Shown here: one piece after another, positions 1-8,776 of the stretch
How positions within the stretch are numbered: the first letter of the stretch is position 1
How the letters are laid out: the number at the start of each line of letters is the position of its first letter
Assembly: GCA_039805565.1 (NCBI GenBank)
Contig: JBDLTZ010000026.1
Span: forward strand, 1 to 55,497
DNA from: CALJIC01 sp039805565
GTDB lineage: Bacteria > Chloroflexota > Chloroflexia > Chloroflexales > Roseiflexaceae
Direction of reading: 5' to 3'
Length of the DNA: 55,497 nucleotides
Program-made: the position numbers and the translations under genes
The notes under the pieces: generated by a model
Seen by the model: the letters and a program-made list of their open reading frames with translations, nothing else
What the model was told of the DNA's origin: nothing
Databases searched by the model: none

Positions 1-56
1 CTCATTCCGAGATTTCATCCCGAGGGATCCGGAATTTCATCCCCACCTACATCACC

Positions 57-374
57 CTAGAAAAACCCGAGCTCGTCGCGGGCCTCCTGCGACATCATCT
101 GCGGATTCCAGAACGGGGTCCAGACGAGGTTGACCTGGACCTCCTCGAGATTCTTGTAGACCGTGTTGAGCCCCAGCACCTCGCGCTTCACCTGGTCCAG
201 CAGCGCGGGGCCGGCCGGACACGCAGGGGTGGTGAAGGTCATGTCGATGTCGACCTTGCGCCCATCCTCGACGATATCCACGCGGTAGATCAGCCCCAGG
301 TTCACCAGGTCAAGCCCGATCTCCGGGTCATACACATTCTTCAGCGCGCTGCGCACCATCTCTTCGGTCAGCAT
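57..374 (-). CDS. DUF59/MIP18-family metal-sulfur cluster assembly protein (SufT/PaaD-like)
   Basis: A 105-aa protein that is essentially one DUF59 domain. It has the family opening YDPEIGLDLVNLGLIY (residues 15-30) and the T-x-P-A-C-P-A-G segment with the conserved Cys at residue 52. Family members help assemble or deliver Fe-S clusters, alone or fused to Mrp/ApbC P-loop ATPases. The ATG at 374 is chosen because AGGAG lies about 8 nt upstream and the conserved domain starts right after it; a longer in-frame reading adds only unconserved residues. It lies 82 nt downstream of the ArsA-like ATPase on the same strand, so the two may be cotranscribed. The exact target protein is not visible from sequence. 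Confidence 0.85.
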   Translation of the reverse strand: MLTEEMVRSALKNVYDPEIGLDLVNLGLIYRVDIVEDGRKVDIDMTFTTPACPAGPALLDQVKREVLGLNTVYKNLEEVQVNLVWTPFWNPQMMSQEARDELGFF

Positions 375-456
375 TGTGGTACTCCTGGTAGCAGTGTAGG
401 GGCGAGGAGCCTCACCCCCACTTATGATACCACAACCTTTCGAAACCGCGGCCCTG

Positions 457-1641
457 CTACTGCCCCGCGGCCGGCTGGGCCACCTCGGGCGGGCCAAAGC
501 GCACTTCCAGCACCCCCTCGCGGAACACCGCGCGCTTCGCCGGGCGCTCCGCCAGAGTCAGCGGGAGGATCATATCGCGCTTGAAGTTGCCGATCGCGAT
601 GAAGAGCTCGTCGCCGCGCTTGGTGATCGCGACCTTGCCGATCTCGACGTGCGGCAGCGGCAGGCGCATCACGTACTCGTCGCCGTCCTTCGCGATCTCG
701 TGCGTCTGCCCGCGGAAGAACACCTTGGTCGGGTCTTCCTCCTTGAACAGCTCGCGGCCGAGCTCGCCCAGGTCCGCCAGGCCCTTCAGGTCGCGCGGGT
801 AGTGCGGCGCCTCCCAGATCGGCAGCGGCGCGAACAGGTCGTGCACCTGCTGGCGGTAACCGGCCTGCATCTCGTGCAACCGCTGCATGAAGGCCCCTTC
901 CACCGCTCCCCGCGGCAGCAGCCGGTTCAGCACCACGCCGTCCACCGGGTAGCCGAAGAGCGACAGGTAGGTAGCCGCACGCTGGGCCTCCTTGATCACC
1001 ATGCGCTCGGCGTTCACCACCAGGCGGTACGATGAGACCTCGGGGTCGGTCAGGGTCTGGCGCAGGGCCTCCACCCCCTTCGTGAGCCGCTCAAGCGACT
1101 CGAAGGCGTTGGTGGCCGGGATGAGCGCGCGCACCAGCGGCTTGGCCACGCTCTTCGTGCCGGGATCCCAGTCCATCACGCGCGCCGCATACCACTGGAA
1201 GGTCTCGGGCATGGTGAGCAGCCGGATAGTCTCGCCGGTGGGCGCGGCGTCCACCACCACGGCGTCGAAGTTCCCCTCGCGCGCCTGGCGGCGGATGTGC
1301 AGCAGGCTCACCACCTCTTCCATGCCGGGGATGATCGCCAGCTCCTCCGAGGCCACATCGTCCACGCCCTTGCGTCGGAGCAACCCCGCCAGATAGGTGC
1401 GCAGCTCGCCCCAGTGCTGGCGCACCTCGTCGAGCACGTTGATCTCCTGGCCCCACAGGTTCTCCGAGAGCTGCGTGGGTAGCGCGCCCAGCGGGTGGTC
1501 GAGCGCGTCGGCCAGGCTGTGGGCCACATCGGTGCTCACCACCAGCGTGCGGTGTCCAAGCTCCGCCGCGCGCGCCGCCGTTGCCGCCGCCGTGGTGGTC
1601 TTACCGACCCCACCCTTGCCCAGGTACAGAATAAGGCGCAT
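457..1641 (-). CDS. ArsA/Get3-family anion-transporting or tail-anchor-type ATPase with C-terminal HSP20-like domain
   Basis: A 394-aa P-loop ATPase of the SIMIBI class. The deviant Walker A is GKGGVGKTT at the N terminus, followed by the STDVAHSLADAL stretch typical of ArsA/Get3. The last 75 or so residues (GDEYVMRLPLPHVEIGKV onward) look like the HSP20-like β domain found fused to bacterial ArsA proteins. The start is ATG at 1641 with AAGGG upstream; a TTG two codons earlier is possible. No ArsR, ArsB or ArsC lies nearby, so an arsenite pump role is unsupported. The DUF59 neighbour hints at a protein- or cofactor-delivery role. Family assignment is firm; function is open. Confidence 0.88.
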   Translation of the reverse strand: MRLILYLGKGGVGKTTTAAATAARAAELGHRTLVVSTDVAHSLADALDHPLGALPTQLSENLWGQEINVLDEVRQHWGELRTYLAGLLRRKGVDDVASEELAIIPGMEEVVSLLHIRRQAREGNFDAVVVDAAPTGETIRLLTMPETFQWYAARVMDWDPGTKSVAKPLVRALIPATNAFESLERLTKGVEALRQTLTDPEVSSYRLVVNAERMVIKEAQRAATYLSLFGYPVDGVVLNRLLPRGAVEGAFMQRLHEMQAGYRQQVHDLFAPLPIWEAPHYPRDLKGLADLGELGRELFKEEDPTKVFFRGQTHEIAKDGDEYVMRLPLPHVEIGKVAITKRGDELFIAIGNFKRDMILPLTLAERPAKRAVFREGVLEVRFGPPEVAQPAAGQ

Positions 1642-1903
1642 GTGCAACCCTTCACTCGTATCTCATGTCACGCGGGCGCCGCGCGTATCCCCGGCGCCCG
1701 TCGTGTCGGTTTTGTCTATAAACTGCGCGTGCCACAGCGCTCTCCGGCGCGCCGTGATGCGCTACACTTACTCTACGCCCGCTTGATTGTAAAGGTTGCG
1801 CTCGAGCAGTGTCAAACTCGCCGGAACCGATCGGGGCGCTTCCGCGTATCATGATCAATGGGCGTGCCACTAACCAGCCCGCGCCCACCCCGAAGGAGCC
1901 AGT

Positions 1904-2950
1904 ATGTCGCAGCGTGACATCGGCAACCGTCCATCAGCACCGAGGAGAAGCTCAGGTATGAACATTCAGGGACGCGCTCTCGGCATTGTTTTCATCGTCT
2001 TGATCATCGTCGGCCTCGGCGCCGCGACGACGCGCTTCGCCCAGGTGGACGAGGGCCAGCGCGGCATCATCATCACCAACGGCGCAGTGTCCGGCGTGCA
2101 GGAGCCCGGCATCTTCTTCCAGCCGTTCGCGCCCTTCACGCGTCTGGCGCTCGTGAACGTGCGCCGCCAGAGCCGTGAGATCACCCAGAACGTGGCCAGC
2201 TCGGACAAGCAGCTCTACGACATCCGCATCCAGGTGGACTACAGCCGCAAACTCGACACCGACTCGCTGCGGCAGGCCTACAGCCGCCTCGGCTCGAGCG
2301 ACGACGTGCTCAACGCGCAGCTCGACGGCTTCATGAACGAGGCGCTCAAGAGCGCCAGCACGCAGTTCACGCTGGACCAGGCGCTGTCGGACCGCGGGGC
2401 GTTCAGCCAGCGCATGCGCCAGTTCCTCACCGCGCCGGCCGGCGAGGGCCAGCAGGCGCCGGTGGATCAGCTCTTCGTGAACCTTGAGGCGGTCAAGGTG
2501 CTGGACATCCAGGTGAGCGAGGAGTACGCCCGCCTGCTCTCCGAGAAGGCCAACCTCGAGGTGCAGATCGAGACCGAGGAGAAGCGCCGCCAGCAGATCG
2601 AGGCCCAGCAGGCGAACAACCTGTTCCAGGCTGAGAAGGAGGCCGAGGTGGCCCTGATCCAGGAGAAGGGCCGCACGGCGGCCGCCCTCGAGTCCGCCGC
2701 CCGCGAGGGCCAGGTGCGCGCCATCCAGGGGCGCTACTGGCGCGAGAACCCCGAGCTGTACGACCTGCGGAAGCGTGAGCTGGTGGTTGAGATGATGAAG
2801 AACGGTAACGTCTGGTTCGTGGACCCGAACACCAACCTCACGCTGCTGCTCAACCAGCTGGCCGACGGCGAGATGACTCGCATCGTGCCGCAGCCCGCGC
2901 AGAACCCGGCACCCGATGCCCCCCAGCCGACAACCCCGGCTACGCCGTAG
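1904..2950 (+). CDS. Prohibitin/SPFH-domain membrane protein
   Basis: A 348-aa protein with a short cytoplasmic N terminus and one transmembrane helix at about residues 24-44. An SPFH/band-7 domain follows (about 48-220, including VDEGQRGIIITNGAVSGVQE, which matches prohibitins). Next is a charged coiled coil (about 205-265, rich in EKRRQQIEAQQANN) and a Pro-rich tail. SPFH proteins form large oligomeric cages on membranes and often modulate FtsH-like proteases or membrane domains; the partner here is unknown. ATG at 1904 follows AAGGAG with ideal spacing. A second ATG at codon 19 (1958) has weaker GGAG support. A strong terminator follows at 2970-3001, so this is probably a single-gene unit. 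Confidence 0.87.
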   Translation: MSQRDIGNRPSAPRRSSGMNIQGRALGIVFIVLIIVGLGAATTRFAQVDEGQRGIIITNGAVSGVQEPGIFFQPFAPFTRLALVNVRRQSREITQNVASSDKQLYDIRIQVDYSRKLDTDSLRQAYSRLGSSDDVLNAQLDGFMNEALKSASTQFTLDQALSDRGAFSQRMRQFLTAPAGEGQQAPVDQLFVNLEAVKVLDIQVSEEYARLLSEKANLEVQIETEEKRRQQIEAQQANNLFQAEKEAEVALIQEKGRTAAALESAAREGQVRAIQGRYWRENPELYDLRKRELVVEMMKNGNVWFVDPNTNLTLLLNQLADGEMTRIVPQPAQNPAPDAPQPTTPATP

Positions 2951-2969
2951 TACCTCCCTCCAAATCCCT

Positions 2970-3001
2970 GGCCCCCCTTCTGCTACGGCAGGAGGGGGGC
3001 C
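2970..3001 (+). terminator. Rho-independent-like terminator after the SPFH gene
   Basis: A hairpin whose arms are 2970-2983 and 2988-3001: 14 pairs, one of them G-U, closing a TACG tetraloop. The outer 9 pairs are G/C rich. A short T-containing run follows. It lies 19 nt after the SPFH stop codon. Confidence 0.75.
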
Positions 3002-3146
3002 TTGTGCTGCTCTGCCTCGTGATGATCTTTCAGAGTGAAACCCGCTATGGATCGCTGGGAGCGCCTAACGGATGACACTCTGAATATTCAGAAGCGGGTA
3101 TACTTAAGGTCAGCCGGCGCCGCTGCCGGTGGAAAGGGGAGGGCGC

Positions 3147-3410
3147 ATGGCTTACATCGTCTGGCCACTGATCGGTGTCGCGGTAGCGATCGTCTTCGGG
3201 GCCGGGCCGCGCCGTCACGCCTACCGCCCGAACGCCAACGGCTCGCTGTTCGCCGGGATCTTCGGCGCGCTGATCGGCGGGATCGTCGGCGACGGACTAC
3301 CGGGGGCGCTGGCGGGCATCGTCACCCCCACAAGCATCCTGGGGGCAGTGGTGGGGGCTCTGATCTTCTGCTGGGCCGTGCGCGAGCGCCGCGAGGACAC
3401 GGAGGCGTAG
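3147..3410 (+). CDS. Small glycine-rich two-helix membrane protein
   Basis: An 87-aa protein starting at ATG 3147 after AAAGGGGAGG. Residues 1-18 and about 35-80 are hydrophobic and glycine rich (GIFGALIGGIVGDGLPGALAG), followed by a charged C terminus (RERREDTEA). The G-x-x-x-G pattern resembles small GlsB/YeaQ/YmgE-type (transglycosylase-associated) membrane proteins, but the match is only in style. A GTG 18 nt upstream is an alternative start. TATACT at about 3097 could be a promoter. No function is assigned. Confidence 0.6.
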   Translation: MAYIVWPLIGVAVAIVFGAGPRRHAYRPNANGSLFAGIFGALIGGIVGDGLPGALAGIVTPTSILGAVVGALIFCWAVRERREDTEA

Positions 3411-3574
3411 GGCTCGTGCACGGCACGAGAGGCAAGGGGCAGTGTGCAACGTGCAAGGTGAAAACAGAGCACCCGGCACGTCCCTTGTCACCCTGAACGA
3501 AGCGAACGATCTGAGAGGCAGATGCTTCGCTGCGCTCAGCATGACAAAAGACAGCGTTCAGCGTTCAGCGTTAG
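3411..3574. repeat. Cluster of dispersed repeats (heptads, palindrome, heptads)
   Basis: The stretch between two genes is made almost entirely of repeats. A 7-bp hairpin lies at 3412-3428 (CTCGTGC/GCACGAG). Four heptads follow at 3432-3459 (GCAAGGG, GCAGTGT, GCAACGT, GCAAGGT). A 63-nt imperfect palindrome lies at 3485-3547 (TGTCACCCTGAACGAAGCG against CGCTGCGCTCAGCATGACA). Three CAGCGTT heptads lie at 3552-3572. The last heptad overlaps the stop codon of the kimA-like gene (3571-3573, minus strand). Confidence 0.8.
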
Positions 3575-5415
3575 TGCTCGAGGTGGTACGGCACGCTCGT
3601 CACGACTGTGCCCTTGCTGAAAAACAGCGCCGCCTTCAGCTGGAGCCCGGTCTGGTTGTGGAGCATGTACTGCCACCACTTCGAGGGCACGAACTCCGGC
3701 AGGATAATCGTCAGCACGTCGTCGTCATACTTCGCGTCCACCTCATCGATGTACTGGAGCAGCGGGCGCATCAGCGAGCGGTAGGGCGAGGAGAGCACCA
3801 CCAGCGGGATGCCGCTGCCCCACTGCTGCCACTTGGCCCGCATCTTCTCGGTGGCCACCGGGTCCATGTCCACATACACCGCCGTCACGTTGTCCGGCGC
3901 GAGCGAGAGCGCGTACTGGACGGCGGGGATGACGCCGCGATGGACGCCGCTCACCAGCACGATCGCCGTGTGCCGCCGCACCGCCTGGGGCGGGCGCACG
4001 TCCGCCAGCGAGAGCTGCTCGGCAACGCTGGCGTAGTGCGTATGGATGGCGCGCAGCACCAGCACCATGATCGGGATCAGCAGCAGCACTGCCCAGGCGC
4101 CCTCGAGGAACTTGGTGAAGGCCAGCACCACCAGCACCACGCCGGTGACAGTAGCGCCCAGGCCGTTGATCAGCGCGCTCCGCTGCCAGCCAGGGGACTT
4201 CAGCCGGAGCCACCGGCGCACCATGCCCACCTGCGAGATCGTGAAAGACATGAAGACGCCCACGGCGTAGAGCGGCAGCAGCGCCTGCTCGCGCGCGCCG
4301 AACCCCACCACCAGCACCGCCGCGATCGCCCCCAGCACGATGATACCGTTCGAGAACGCGAGCCGATCGCCGCGCTGCGTGAACTGCCGCGGCAGAAAGC
4401 GGTCGCTCGCCAGGAAGTATGCCAGCCGCGGGAAGTCGGCGAAGGCGGTGTTCGAGGCCAGCACCAGGATCAGCATGGTGGCGATCTGCAGCACGAAGTA
4501 GAACGGCGAGCCGCCGCCCCAGATCGCCCGCGCCAGCTGTGAGTTGGCCGTCTCTGGCTCGGGGCTGCCGTCGGGGATAATGTGGTAGGCGTTCGCCAGC
4601 ACGGTGATGCCGAGGAACATCGCCGTGAGCAGCCCGGCCATCATCGCCAGGGTGAGTGCTGCGTTCTTCGACTCGGGCTTTTTGAAGGCCGGCACGCCGT
4701 CCGCGATCGCCTCGATGCCCGTGAGCGCCGTACACCCCGCAGCGAACGATCGCAGCACCAGGAACAGCGTGATCGCCTCGGCCTGCTGCGGTAAGTGTGC
4801 CACCTCCGGGGATGGCGCCTGTACCACCTGCCCGGTGACAATATTGTAGAGCCCCGAGAGGATCAGGGCGAACATGCTGAACACGAAGGTGTAGGTCGGG
4901 ATGGCGAAGACGTTGCCGGACTCCTTGACGCCGCGCAGGTTCGCCAGCGTCACCAGGGCCACCAGCACCACCGCGATCTCTATGCGGTACGGGTCAAGCC
5001 AGTGCCAGGCCGAGGTGATCGCGGCCACGCCGGCCGACATGCTCACCGCCACGGTGAGGATGTAGTCGATCAGCAGCGCTGACGCGGCGGTGAGCGACCA
5101 GTTTGTGCCGAGGTTCTCGCGCGCGACGATGTAGGTGCCGCCGCCCTGCGGGTAGGCGTGGATCGTCTGCCGGTAGGAGAATGACACAGTGATCAGGAGC
5201 AGGGCGATGCCGACGGCGATCGGCGTGGCGAGCCCCAGCGCCGCGGCCCCGGCCACCGAGAGCGCGACGAGAATTGCCTCGGTTGCATACGCGGTGGATG
5301 AGAGCGCGTCAGAGGAGAAGACGGCGAGGGCGGTGCGTTTGGGGAGACGCTCGTGGGCCAGCTGCTCGTTCGAGAGCGGGCGGCCTACGACCAGCCGCTT
5401 CAATGTCGAAATCAT
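3571..5415 (-). CDS. kimA: KimA-like potassium importer (APC/KUP-type permease, formerly YdaO)
   Basis: A 614-aa membrane protein close in length to B. subtilis KimA (607 aa). The N terminus (KRLVVGRPLSNEQ, then LSSDALSSTAYATEAIL) and the SYRQTIHAYPQGGGTYIVAR segment follow the KimA/YdaO pattern as I remember it. About 12 hydrophobic helices cover residues 30-470. A soluble C-terminal α/β domain follows (HTAIVLVSGVHRGVIPAVQYA onward), the region involved in dimerisation and c-di-AMP response in the family. KimA takes up K+ with H+. ATG at 5415 follows AGGAAGG; a longer reading frame upstream is not conserved. I see no c-di-AMP riboswitch consensus in the 200 nt upstream. A generic amino-acid permease is the alternative. 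Confidence 0.8.
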   Translation of the reverse strand: MISTLKRLVVGRPLSNEQLAHERLPKRTALAVFSSDALSSTAYATEAILVALSVAGAAALGLATPIAVGIALLLITVSFSYRQTIHAYPQGGGTYIVARENLGTNWSLTAASALLIDYILTVAVSMSAGVAAITSAWHWLDPYRIEIAVVLVALVTLANLRGVKESGNVFAIPTYTFVFSMFALILSGLYNIVTGQVVQAPSPEVAHLPQQAEAITLFLVLRSFAAGCTALTGIEAIADGVPAFKKPESKNAALTLAMMAGLLTAMFLGITVLANAYHIIPDGSPEPETANSQLARAIWGGGSPFYFVLQIATMLILVLASNTAFADFPRLAYFLASDRFLPRQFTQRGDRLAFSNGIIVLGAIAAVLVVGFGAREQALLPLYAVGVFMSFTISQVGMVRRWLRLKSPGWQRSALINGLGATVTGVVLVVLAFTKFLEGAWAVLLLIPIMVLVLRAIHTHYASVAEQLSLADVRPPQAVRRHTAIVLVSGVHRGVIPAVQYALSLAPDNVTAVYVDMDPVATEKMRAKWQQWGSGIPLVVLSSPYRSLMRPLLQYIDEVDAKYDDDVLTIILPEFVPSKWWQYMLHNQTGLQLKAALFFSKGTVVTSVPYHLEH

Positions 5416-5631
5416 GTGCCTTCCTGGTTGGACGTAGCCGGGGACGTGGGTGAGGGAGGCCCCGGGAAGCTCCCAGCAAAAAAACAACGGACTGCCCAGC
5501 GCAACTCACATCAACACTGACAGGCAGGGTGTTGACCGTGTGTGGCTGCGGGTCAATCCGTGCTTCTGGCGCAATACAGTGGCGTACTACACGTCACCGG
5601 CATCGAATCATAGCACGCGTACCGCCGCCGG

Positions 5632-8600
5632 TCAAGCGCCGATCGCGTCGGCCAGGACCTCGGCGAGGTGGCGCGCGGGGCGCCCGGCCAGGTCGACGAT
5701 CTGCTGGCGGCAGCTGGTACCCATCGCCACCACCTCGGCCTCGGGCGGGAGGGCGCGCACGGCCGGGAGCAGCGCGCGCTCAGCCATCGCACGTGAGACC
5801 TCATAGTGCTCGGCCTCATAGCCGAACGAGCCGGCCATGCCGCAGCAGCCGCTATCTACCTCACGCACCTCAGCGCCGGGGATCATACGCAGCAGTGCCA
5901 GGGCGTGCCCGCTGCCAATGAGCGCCTTCTGATGACAGTGGCCGTGCAACAGGTACTGACGGGGAGCCGAGGGACGATGGACCACGGACGAACGCGTGTC
6001 GGTGGCGGGAGCGCCGCCTTGCCCAAGCGCGCCGCCGGTCTGCCCTTCGGTCGTTGGTCGTTGGTCGTTCGTCCTCTGTCCTGCGTCGGCGGGGGCGAAC
6101 GGAATGGTTGCCCGGCCGGCGCGCACCTCGCGCGCCAGGAACTCGTCGAAGAGGAAGCTGCCCGCCGCCAGCCGCTCGGCGCGCGGGTCGTCCAGCAGGT
6201 CGGGGTACTCGTCGCGGAAGCTGAGCACGCAACTCGGCTCGAGCCCCACCACCGGGATGCCGGCGGCCACGTACGGCTCGAGCGCGTCGAGCTGCTTGCG
6301 CGCCTTGGCCTTGGCCTCGTCCAGCAGCCCCTTGGAGAGCAGCGGCCGCCCGCAGCAGGCGCGGCGCTCCGGCAAGATGACGTTGTAGCCGGCGGCCTCG
6401 AGCACGCGCAGCGCCGCCCGCGCCACCCCCGGCTCGCTGTAGTCGGCGAAGGTGTCGGCGAACAGCAGCACCGTGCGGCCGGTATCCTCGCGTGACGCGC
6501 CCGAGGCGCCCCCGCGCGTTGTCCGCCGCGCGAACCAGGCGTGGAATGGCTCGCGGGCGAACCGCGGCAGCCGTCGTTGGGAGCTGATGCCCAGCAGCCG
6601 GTGCTGGAGCAGGCGGGCGCCCGGCAGCCGCAGCATCAGATTCGCCAGCGGCGCGAAGCGCGACCCGAGCTCGTTGATGCCGCGGATGTGGCCGAACAGC
6701 CAGGTGCGCGGGGGCACGCCGTTTGCGGCGTGGTAGTGCGCCAGCCACTCGGACTTGAGGCGCGTCATGTTCACGCGCGAGGGGCACTCGCCGGTGCACC
6801 CCTTGCACTCGACGCACAGCTCCATGACCTCTTTCATGCGCTCGCCGGTGAGCTCCGCGGGCGGTAACGCCCCTGAGAGCACCATGCGCAGGGCGTTAGC
6901 CCGCCCGCGCGTCGAGTGCTCCTCGTCGCGCGTGACCATGTAGCTCGGGCACATGGTGCCGCCGCTCGGCTTGCGGCAGAGCCCGTTGCCGTTGCAGAGC
7001 TCGGCCGCGCCGGCCACGCCACCGGTGTCGCGGAAGTGGTAGTGCGTCTCGAGCGGGATGGTGACGCGGTAGCCGGGGCCGTAGCGCAGGTGGGTGTCCA
7101 TCGGTGGGGCGTCGACGATCTTGCCGGGGTTGAGCAGGCCGTGGGGGTCGAAGCTGCGCTTGAGCTCGCGGAAGGCCTCGTACAGCGCGTCGCCGAACAG
7201 CACACGGTTGAACTCGGCGCGCAGCATGCCGTCGCCGTGCTCGCCGGAGAGCGCGCCGCCGAACTCGAGCACCAGATCCCTGACCTGCTCGGCGATCGCG
7301 CGCATGGTCCGCACATCCCCGGCGTCCTTGAGGTTCAGCAGCGGGCGTGCGTGCATCAGGCCGACGCTGGCGTGGCCGTAGAACGAGACGCGCACGCCGT
7401 GGCCGTGGCAGATGTCGCGGAAGCGCCGGATGTAGGCGCTGAGGCGCTCGGGCGGCACCGCCGAGTCCTCCACAAAGGTCTCCGGCTTGGTGTCGGGCGA
7501 GAGGGACTGGAGCAGCGGCAGGCCGGCCTTGCGCACCTGGAGCACGGCGCCCTTCTCCAGAGCGGTGACGGCACGCGTGAAGGTGAAGCTGAGGCCCCGC
7601 TCGCGCAGGTGGCCCTCGAGCCGTTCCAGGTCGGCGCGAACCGCATCCTCGGTGGGGCCGAAGAACTCCACCTGGAGCAGGGCGGCCGGCTCGCCGCGTA
7701 CGAAGGTGGCGAGGTAGCCGGCGTACTCGCGCGAGCGGCGCGTCAGGTCAAGCAGGATGTCGTCCATGAGCTCAACAGCGCTGGGCCGGCACTCGAGGCA
7801 CGGCACCACCGCGTCAAGCGCGGCGTCGAGGCTGTTGAACGCCAGGATGCCGATCGCGGTGTGGGCGGGGCGCGGCACCAGGGCCACCTTGGCGGCCAGC
7901 ACCACGGCCAGCGTGCCCTCGGAGCCAACCACGATCTTCGTCAAGTTGAAGGCAGAGGACGAAGGACCAAAAGCCAAAGACGAACGGGGTCCGTCGTCTG
8001 TGGCGGGTACGAACGCATCGAGATTGTAGCCGCCGACCCGGCGCAGCACCTTCGGGAAGCGGCGCGCGACCTCGTCGGCGTGCTCGCGAGCCAGCCGGCT
8101 CACGGCGCGGTAGGCGCGCCCCTCGAGGCTGTCCAGCGTGAGCTTCTGGCGCAGCTCATCCTCGTCGAGCGGGCGCAGGTGGGCCACGCTGCCGTCCGCC
8201 AGCATGACACGCAGCTCAAGCACGTGGTCGATCGTCTTGCCGTAGACCACCGAGTACATGCCGGAGGAGTTGTTTCCGATCATGCCGCCGACGGTGGCGC
8301 GGTTGGAGGGCGAGATGTCGGGGGCGAACTTCAGGTCGTGCGGGGCGAGCAGCGCGTTGAGGCGATCCAGCACGATCCCCGGCTCGACCCAGGCCCAGCG
8401 CTCCTCGGCGTTGAGCTCGAGCAGCGCGCCCATATACTTGGTGAAGTCGAGGTGGATGGCCCGGCCGACGGCCTGGCCGGCGAGGCTGGTGCCGCCGCCG
8501 CGTGGCAGGAGCGGCACCCCGTGGCGGCGGGCCACGCGCAGAGCGGCGGAAACGTCGGCCTCATCGCGCGGCATGACGACGGCGGCCGGTTCGATCTGGT

Positions 8601-8700
8601 AGATGCTGGCGTCAGTGGCGTAGAGCGCGCGGGAGAGCGCGTCGGCGCGGACATCGCCGCGGACGCTGGCGGCGAGCTCGGCGGCAAGATCGGTGCTCAT
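5632..8700 (-). CDS. FAD-linked oxidase / Fe-S oxidoreductase fusion (D-2-hydroxyacid dehydrogenase, YdiJ/Dld-II type)
   Basis: A 1022-aa fusion. An N-terminal FAD-binding PCMH domain (about 40-230, PRGGGTSLAGQAVG) is followed by an FAD-oxidase C domain (about 280-540, ending SGEHGDGMLRAEFN). Two [4Fe-4S] motifs follow (C-x5-C with CPSY; then CVECKGCTGECPS). Two cysteine-rich CCG domains close the protein (ACCGRPLLSKG and SGCCGMAGSFGYE). Such enzymes oxidise D-lactate or other D-2-hydroxyacids and pass electrons on. ATG at 8700 has only a weak RBS. Two heptad-repeat segments are translated in frame: 7948-8003, between GYNLDAFV and FNLTKIVVGSEG, and 5964-6089, between the two CCG domains. Both fall in linkers. 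Substrate cannot be read from sequence. Confidence 0.88.
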   Translation of the reverse strand: MSTDLAAELAASVRGDVRADALSRALYATDASIYQIEPAAVVMPRDEADVSAALRVARRHGVPLLPRGGGTSLAGQAVGRAIHLDFTKYMGALLELNAEERWAWVEPGIVLDRLNALLAPHDLKFAPDISPSNRATVGGMIGNNSSGMYSVVYGKTIDHVLELRVMLADGSVAHLRPLDEDELRQKLTLDSLEGRAYRAVSRLAREHADEVARRFPKVLRRVGGYNLDAFVPATDDGPRSSLAFGPSSSAFNLTKIVVGSEGTLAVVLAAKVALVPRPAHTAIGILAFNSLDAALDAVVPCLECRPSAVELMDDILLDLTRRSREYAGYLATFVRGEPAALLQVEFFGPTEDAVRADLERLEGHLRERGLSFTFTRAVTALEKGAVLQVRKAGLPLLQSLSPDTKPETFVEDSAVPPERLSAYIRRFRDICHGHGVRVSFYGHASVGLMHARPLLNLKDAGDVRTMRAIAEQVRDLVLEFGGALSGEHGDGMLRAEFNRVLFGDALYEAFRELKRSFDPHGLLNPGKIVDAPPMDTHLRYGPGYRVTIPLETHYHFRDTGGVAGAAELCNGNGLCRKPSGGTMCPSYMVTRDEEHSTRGRANALRMVLSGALPPAELTGERMKEVMELCVECKGCTGECPSRVNMTRLKSEWLAHYHAANGVPPRTWLFGHIRGINELGSRFAPLANLMLRLPGARLLQHRLLGISSQRRLPRFAREPFHAWFARRTTRGGASGASREDTGRTVLLFADTFADYSEPGVARAALRVLEAAGYNVILPERRACCGRPLLSKGLLDEAKAKARKQLDALEPYVAAGIPVVGLEPSCVLSFRDEYPDLLDDPRAERLAAGSFLFDEFLAREVRAGRATIPFAPADAGQRTNDQRPTTEGQTGGALGQGGAPATDTRSSVVHRPSAPRQYLLHGHCHQKALIGSGHALALLRMIPGAEVREVDSGCCGMAGSFGYEAEHYEVSRAMAERALLPAVRALPPEAEVVAMGTSCRQQIVDLAGRPARHLAEVLADAIGA
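5964..6089. repeat. Heptad inverted-repeat element inside the FAD/Fe-S oxidase gene
   Basis: The left arm has heptads GAGCCGA, GGGACGA, TGGACCA, CGGACGA (5964-5991). The right arm has CGGTCGT, TGGTCGT, TGGTCGT, TCGTCCT, CTGTCCT, GCGTCGG (6048-6089), roughly complementary to the left arm. The span is about 126 nt (18 x 7, also 42 codons). It encodes a Q/R/T/S-rich linker between the two CCG domains. Confidence 0.8.
7948..8003. repeat. Short heptad element inside the FAD/Fe-S oxidase gene
   Basis: Successive heptads GAAGGCA, GAGGACG, AAGGACC, AAAAGCC, AAAGACG, AACGGGG, TCCGTCG, TCTGTGG. It encodes a Ser/Pro-rich insertion just before the conserved VGSEGTLAVV segment of the oxidase domain. Confidence 0.65.
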
Positions 8701-8776
8701 GCGCCGATCTTACCACAACCGGGGTGGGCGCATTGCACGTAGCGCTCTGGCGGAGCACACACGCTGATCCCAGTTC

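Noticed and set aside
5416..5631. c-di-AMP (ydaO-type) riboswitch before the kimA-like gene
   Set aside because: No recognisable conserved core; the upstream region is short.
6916..8742. A 608-codon plus-strand frame over the FAD/Fe-S oxidase
   Set aside because: Same GC-driven shadow effect; no recognisable motif, whereas the minus strand has full FAD and Fe-S motifs.
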